DNA from: Bacillota bacterium | GTDB taxonomy: Bacteria > Bacillota > Clostridia > Lachnospirales > CAG-274 | Reading direction: 5' to 3' | Length of the DNA: 14,710 bases | Assembly (NCBI GenBank): GCA_017627115.1 | Contig: JAGAHK010000336.1 | Span: forward strand, 1-14,710 | In this document: piece after piece, positions 13,992 to 14,710 of the stretch | Layout of the letters: every line of letters starts with the position of its first letter | How positions within the stretch are numbered: position 1 is the first letter of the stretch | Translations under genes and position numbers: made by a program | Notes under the pieces: model-generated | What the model saw: only the letters and a program-made list of their open reading frames with translations | The model's database searches: none | What the model was told of the DNA's origin: nothing

Positions 13992-14050
13992 AAAACGTCC
14001 CCTTCCCGTTTTATATAAAATATGAATTAAACCCGAATAAAAACTTTATA

Positions 14051-14194
14051 TATAGTAAACGACAAAAGTCTTTGGACTTTGGGCGTTTACTTACGCCGAC
14101 TGCGAGCCGCAAAGCGGCTTTATTCCTTGTACGCAGTCGTGTGCATGCCCCGCAGGGTTATAGTAAAGGACATTTTTAAATGTCGTTTACTATA
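14051..14194. repeat. Compact palindromic element with 14-bp terminal inverted repeats (MITE-like or structured RNA)
   Basis: The ends TATAGTAAACGACA (14051-14064) and its exact reverse complement (14181-14194) enclose 116 bases. Inside are hairpins AAAGTC/GACTTT (14065-14070, 14075-14080), GGCGT/ACGCC (14082-14086, 14093-14097), and a compound stem CGACTGCG/CGCAGTCG (14097-14104, 14132-14139) around AGCCGC/GCGGCT (14105-14110, 14114-14119). The right end is itself a near-perfect palindrome (14159-14194, one mismatch) and contains a second, one-base-different copy of the terminal repeat. There is no ORF. Terminal repeats with TA at both ends suggest a transposase-mobilised MITE; a conserved RNA is the alternative. 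It sits about 60 bases upstream of the EAL gene start. Confidence 0.75.
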
Positions 14195-14263
14195 AAATAA
14201 TCGTAACATATGAGGCAGAAATTGTCAATATTAATCGGTTTGTCGGCAGGCGTGAAACTGCGG

Positions 14264-14292
14264 TGAACAAGGCTTTGTATATTTTATATAAT
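14264..14292 (+). promoter_or_regulatory. Candidate upstream promoter (P1) for tRNA-Lys and rRNA
   Basis: TGAACA (14264-14269), 17 bases, TATAAT (14287-14292). The -35 matches four of six consensus bases. It is one of three candidate promoters in a row before the tRNA, the arrangement common for rRNA operons, but alone it would be weak evidence. Confidence 0.4.
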
Positions 14293-14317
14293 TTCGGGCA
14301 GGATATAAAGTGCGGTT

Positions 14318-14347
14318 TTGACAAAAACACTCCGACACGGAAATTAT
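14318..14347 (+). promoter_or_regulatory. Candidate promoter (P2) for tRNA-Lys and rRNA
   Basis: TTGACA (14318-14323), an 18-base spacer and AATTAT (14342-14347). The -35 is perfect, the -10 matches four of six. Its -35 box lies 64 bases before that of P3. Confidence 0.5.
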
Positions 14348-14381
14348 TTTGTTTTTTTGCCCGAAAAATGAAAAAAAGGTG

Positions 14382-14410
14382 TTGACAAATGTTTGAATTG
14401 GTGGTATTAT
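14382..14410 (+). promoter_or_regulatory. Main promoter (P3) for tRNA-Lys
   Basis: TTGACA (14382-14387), 17 bases, TATTAT (14405-14410). Transcription would start near 14417, about 30 bases before the tRNA. This is the best of the three candidates. Confidence 0.85.
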
Positions 14411-14448
14411 AATTCTTGTCGCTGATGATAAATCAACGAAAATAATAT

Positions 14449-14521
14449 GCGCGACTAGCTCAGCTGGCAGAGCAGGTGACTCTTAATCACAAGGTCCGGG
14501 GTTCGAACCCCCGGTCGCGCA
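14449..14521 (+). tRNA. tRNA-Lys (anticodon CUU)
   Basis: 73 bases with a perfect seven-pair acceptor stem (GCGCGAC with GTCGCGC), D-arm GCTC/GAGC with GG in the loop, anticodon loop CTCTTAA giving anticodon CTT, T-arm CGGGG-TTCGAAC-CCCCG and discriminator A73. The first anticodon-stem pair (27-43) is a G-A mismatch. CCA is not encoded. It lies about 170 bases upstream of 16S rRNA. Confidence 0.96.
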
Positions 14522-14524
14522 TTC

Positions 14525-14552
14525 AAGCCGGTTTTTTATAAAACGGCTTTTT
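14525..14552 (+). terminator. Terminator-like hairpin after tRNA-Lys
   Basis: AAGCCG (14525-14530) pairs with CGGCTT (14544-14549), extendable by TTTT/AAAA with a bulged G, and is followed by TTTTTTA. It sits 3 bases after the tRNA. If fully active it would separate the tRNA from 16S, yet no strong promoter is visible between them, so it may be an attenuator or processing site instead. Confidence 0.65.
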
Positions 14553-14596
14553 TATCGCCATACTGCGTTTTGTAATATGGCTCACGTAAATTGAAA

Positions 14597-14685
14597 ACCG
14601 AATAATCAAGAATTACGAACTCAAATCCCTAAACAATTCGGTCAGAGATGACTAAAAACATCAGTCAGTAACAGAATGAGTTACA
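14597..14685 (+). other. 16S rRNA leader with three hairpins
   Basis: ACCGAAT (14597-14603) pairs with ATTCGGT (14636-14642); TGACT (14649-14653) with AGTCA (14663-14667); GTAAC (14668-14672) with GTTAC (14680-14684). These are expected for a pre-rRNA leader with processing and antitermination sites. No promoter was recognised with confidence between 14553 and 14690. Confidence 0.55.
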
Positions 14686-14691
14686 AACTTT

Positions 14692-14710
14692 TTAAATGAG
14701 AGTTTGATCC
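14692..14710 (+). rRNA. rrs: 16S rRNA, 5' end only (truncated by window)
   Basis: AGAGTTTGATCC (14699-14710) is the universal 5' motif that begins at E. coli position 8, which places the mature start at about 14692. Only about 19 bases are inside the window, so the exact start and the organism cannot be read from it. Confidence 0.9.

Noticed and set aside
13296..14018. Plus-strand ORF of 240 codons opposite the GAF-GGDEF-EAL gene
   Set aside because: It is a shadow frame of a well-supported multidomain gene and lacks a ribosome binding site.
14051..14194. Terminator of an upstream gene or an rRNA leader element
   Set aside because: No plus-strand gene lies upstream to terminate, the hairpins lack T-runs, and the exact 14-bp terminal inverted repeats point to a discrete element.

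Overview
The window (about 14.7 kb) looks like a chromosomal segment of a gut or rumen Clostridia bacterium, most likely of the Ruminococcus / [Eubacterium] siraeum type (Oscillospiraceae). The reasons are two secreted proteins ending in type I dockerin domains, strong AGGAGG-type ribosome binding sites, a Bacillus-like OhrR, moderate GC content, and a tRNA-Lys followed by the 5' edge of a 16S rRNA gene. The genus is inferred; the truncated 16S cannot settle it.

Layout. (1) 62-2947, minus: a 961-residue secreted protein of three GLUG-type modules plus a dockerin, with its own consensus promoter and a bidirectional terminator. (2) 3196-5020, plus: a peroxide-response operon of a Cys-type glutathione peroxidase homologue, a small TSCPD protein, a flavodoxin-like protein and an OhrR-type regulator. 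Its sigma-A promoter is overlaid by a nested palindrome that matches the OhrR box, so the operon is probably autoregulated; it ends in a 16-bp-stem terminator shared with the convergent operon. (3) 5025-6187, minus: a translationally coupled pair, an Isf-like iron-sulfur flavoprotein and a membrane-anchored protein of unknown function. (4) 6246-8351, minus: a second dockerin protein carrying eight BspA/DUF285-type repeats with an exact 26-residue period, again with its own consensus promoter; a perfect 25-bp tandem repeat touches the -35 box.

(5) 8567-11301, minus: three overlapping genes, a DUF2156/MprF-C-terminal-like protein, a 10-TM DMT/EamA transporter and a membrane protein with a degenerate anti-sigma-type ATPase domain. 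Codon choice in a sampled part differs from the other genes, which suggests transfer. (6) 11364-13991, minus: a GAF-GGDEF-GGDEF-EAL-PAS protein in which both GGDEF signatures are degenerate and the EAL domain looks intact, hence probably a c-di-GMP phosphodiesterase. (7) 14051-14194: a compact element with 14-bp terminal inverted repeats and four internal hairpins, MITE-like or a structured RNA. (8) 14264-14710, plus: candidate tandem promoters, tRNA-Lys(CUU), a small terminator, a structured pre-rRNA leader and the first 19 or so bases of 16S rRNA.

The genes fall into three themes: extracellular scaffold-attached proteins, redox defence, and signalling. The most coherent system is the OhrR-gpx operon. 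The least explained are the three-gene island at 8567-11301 and the palindromic element at 14051-14194.
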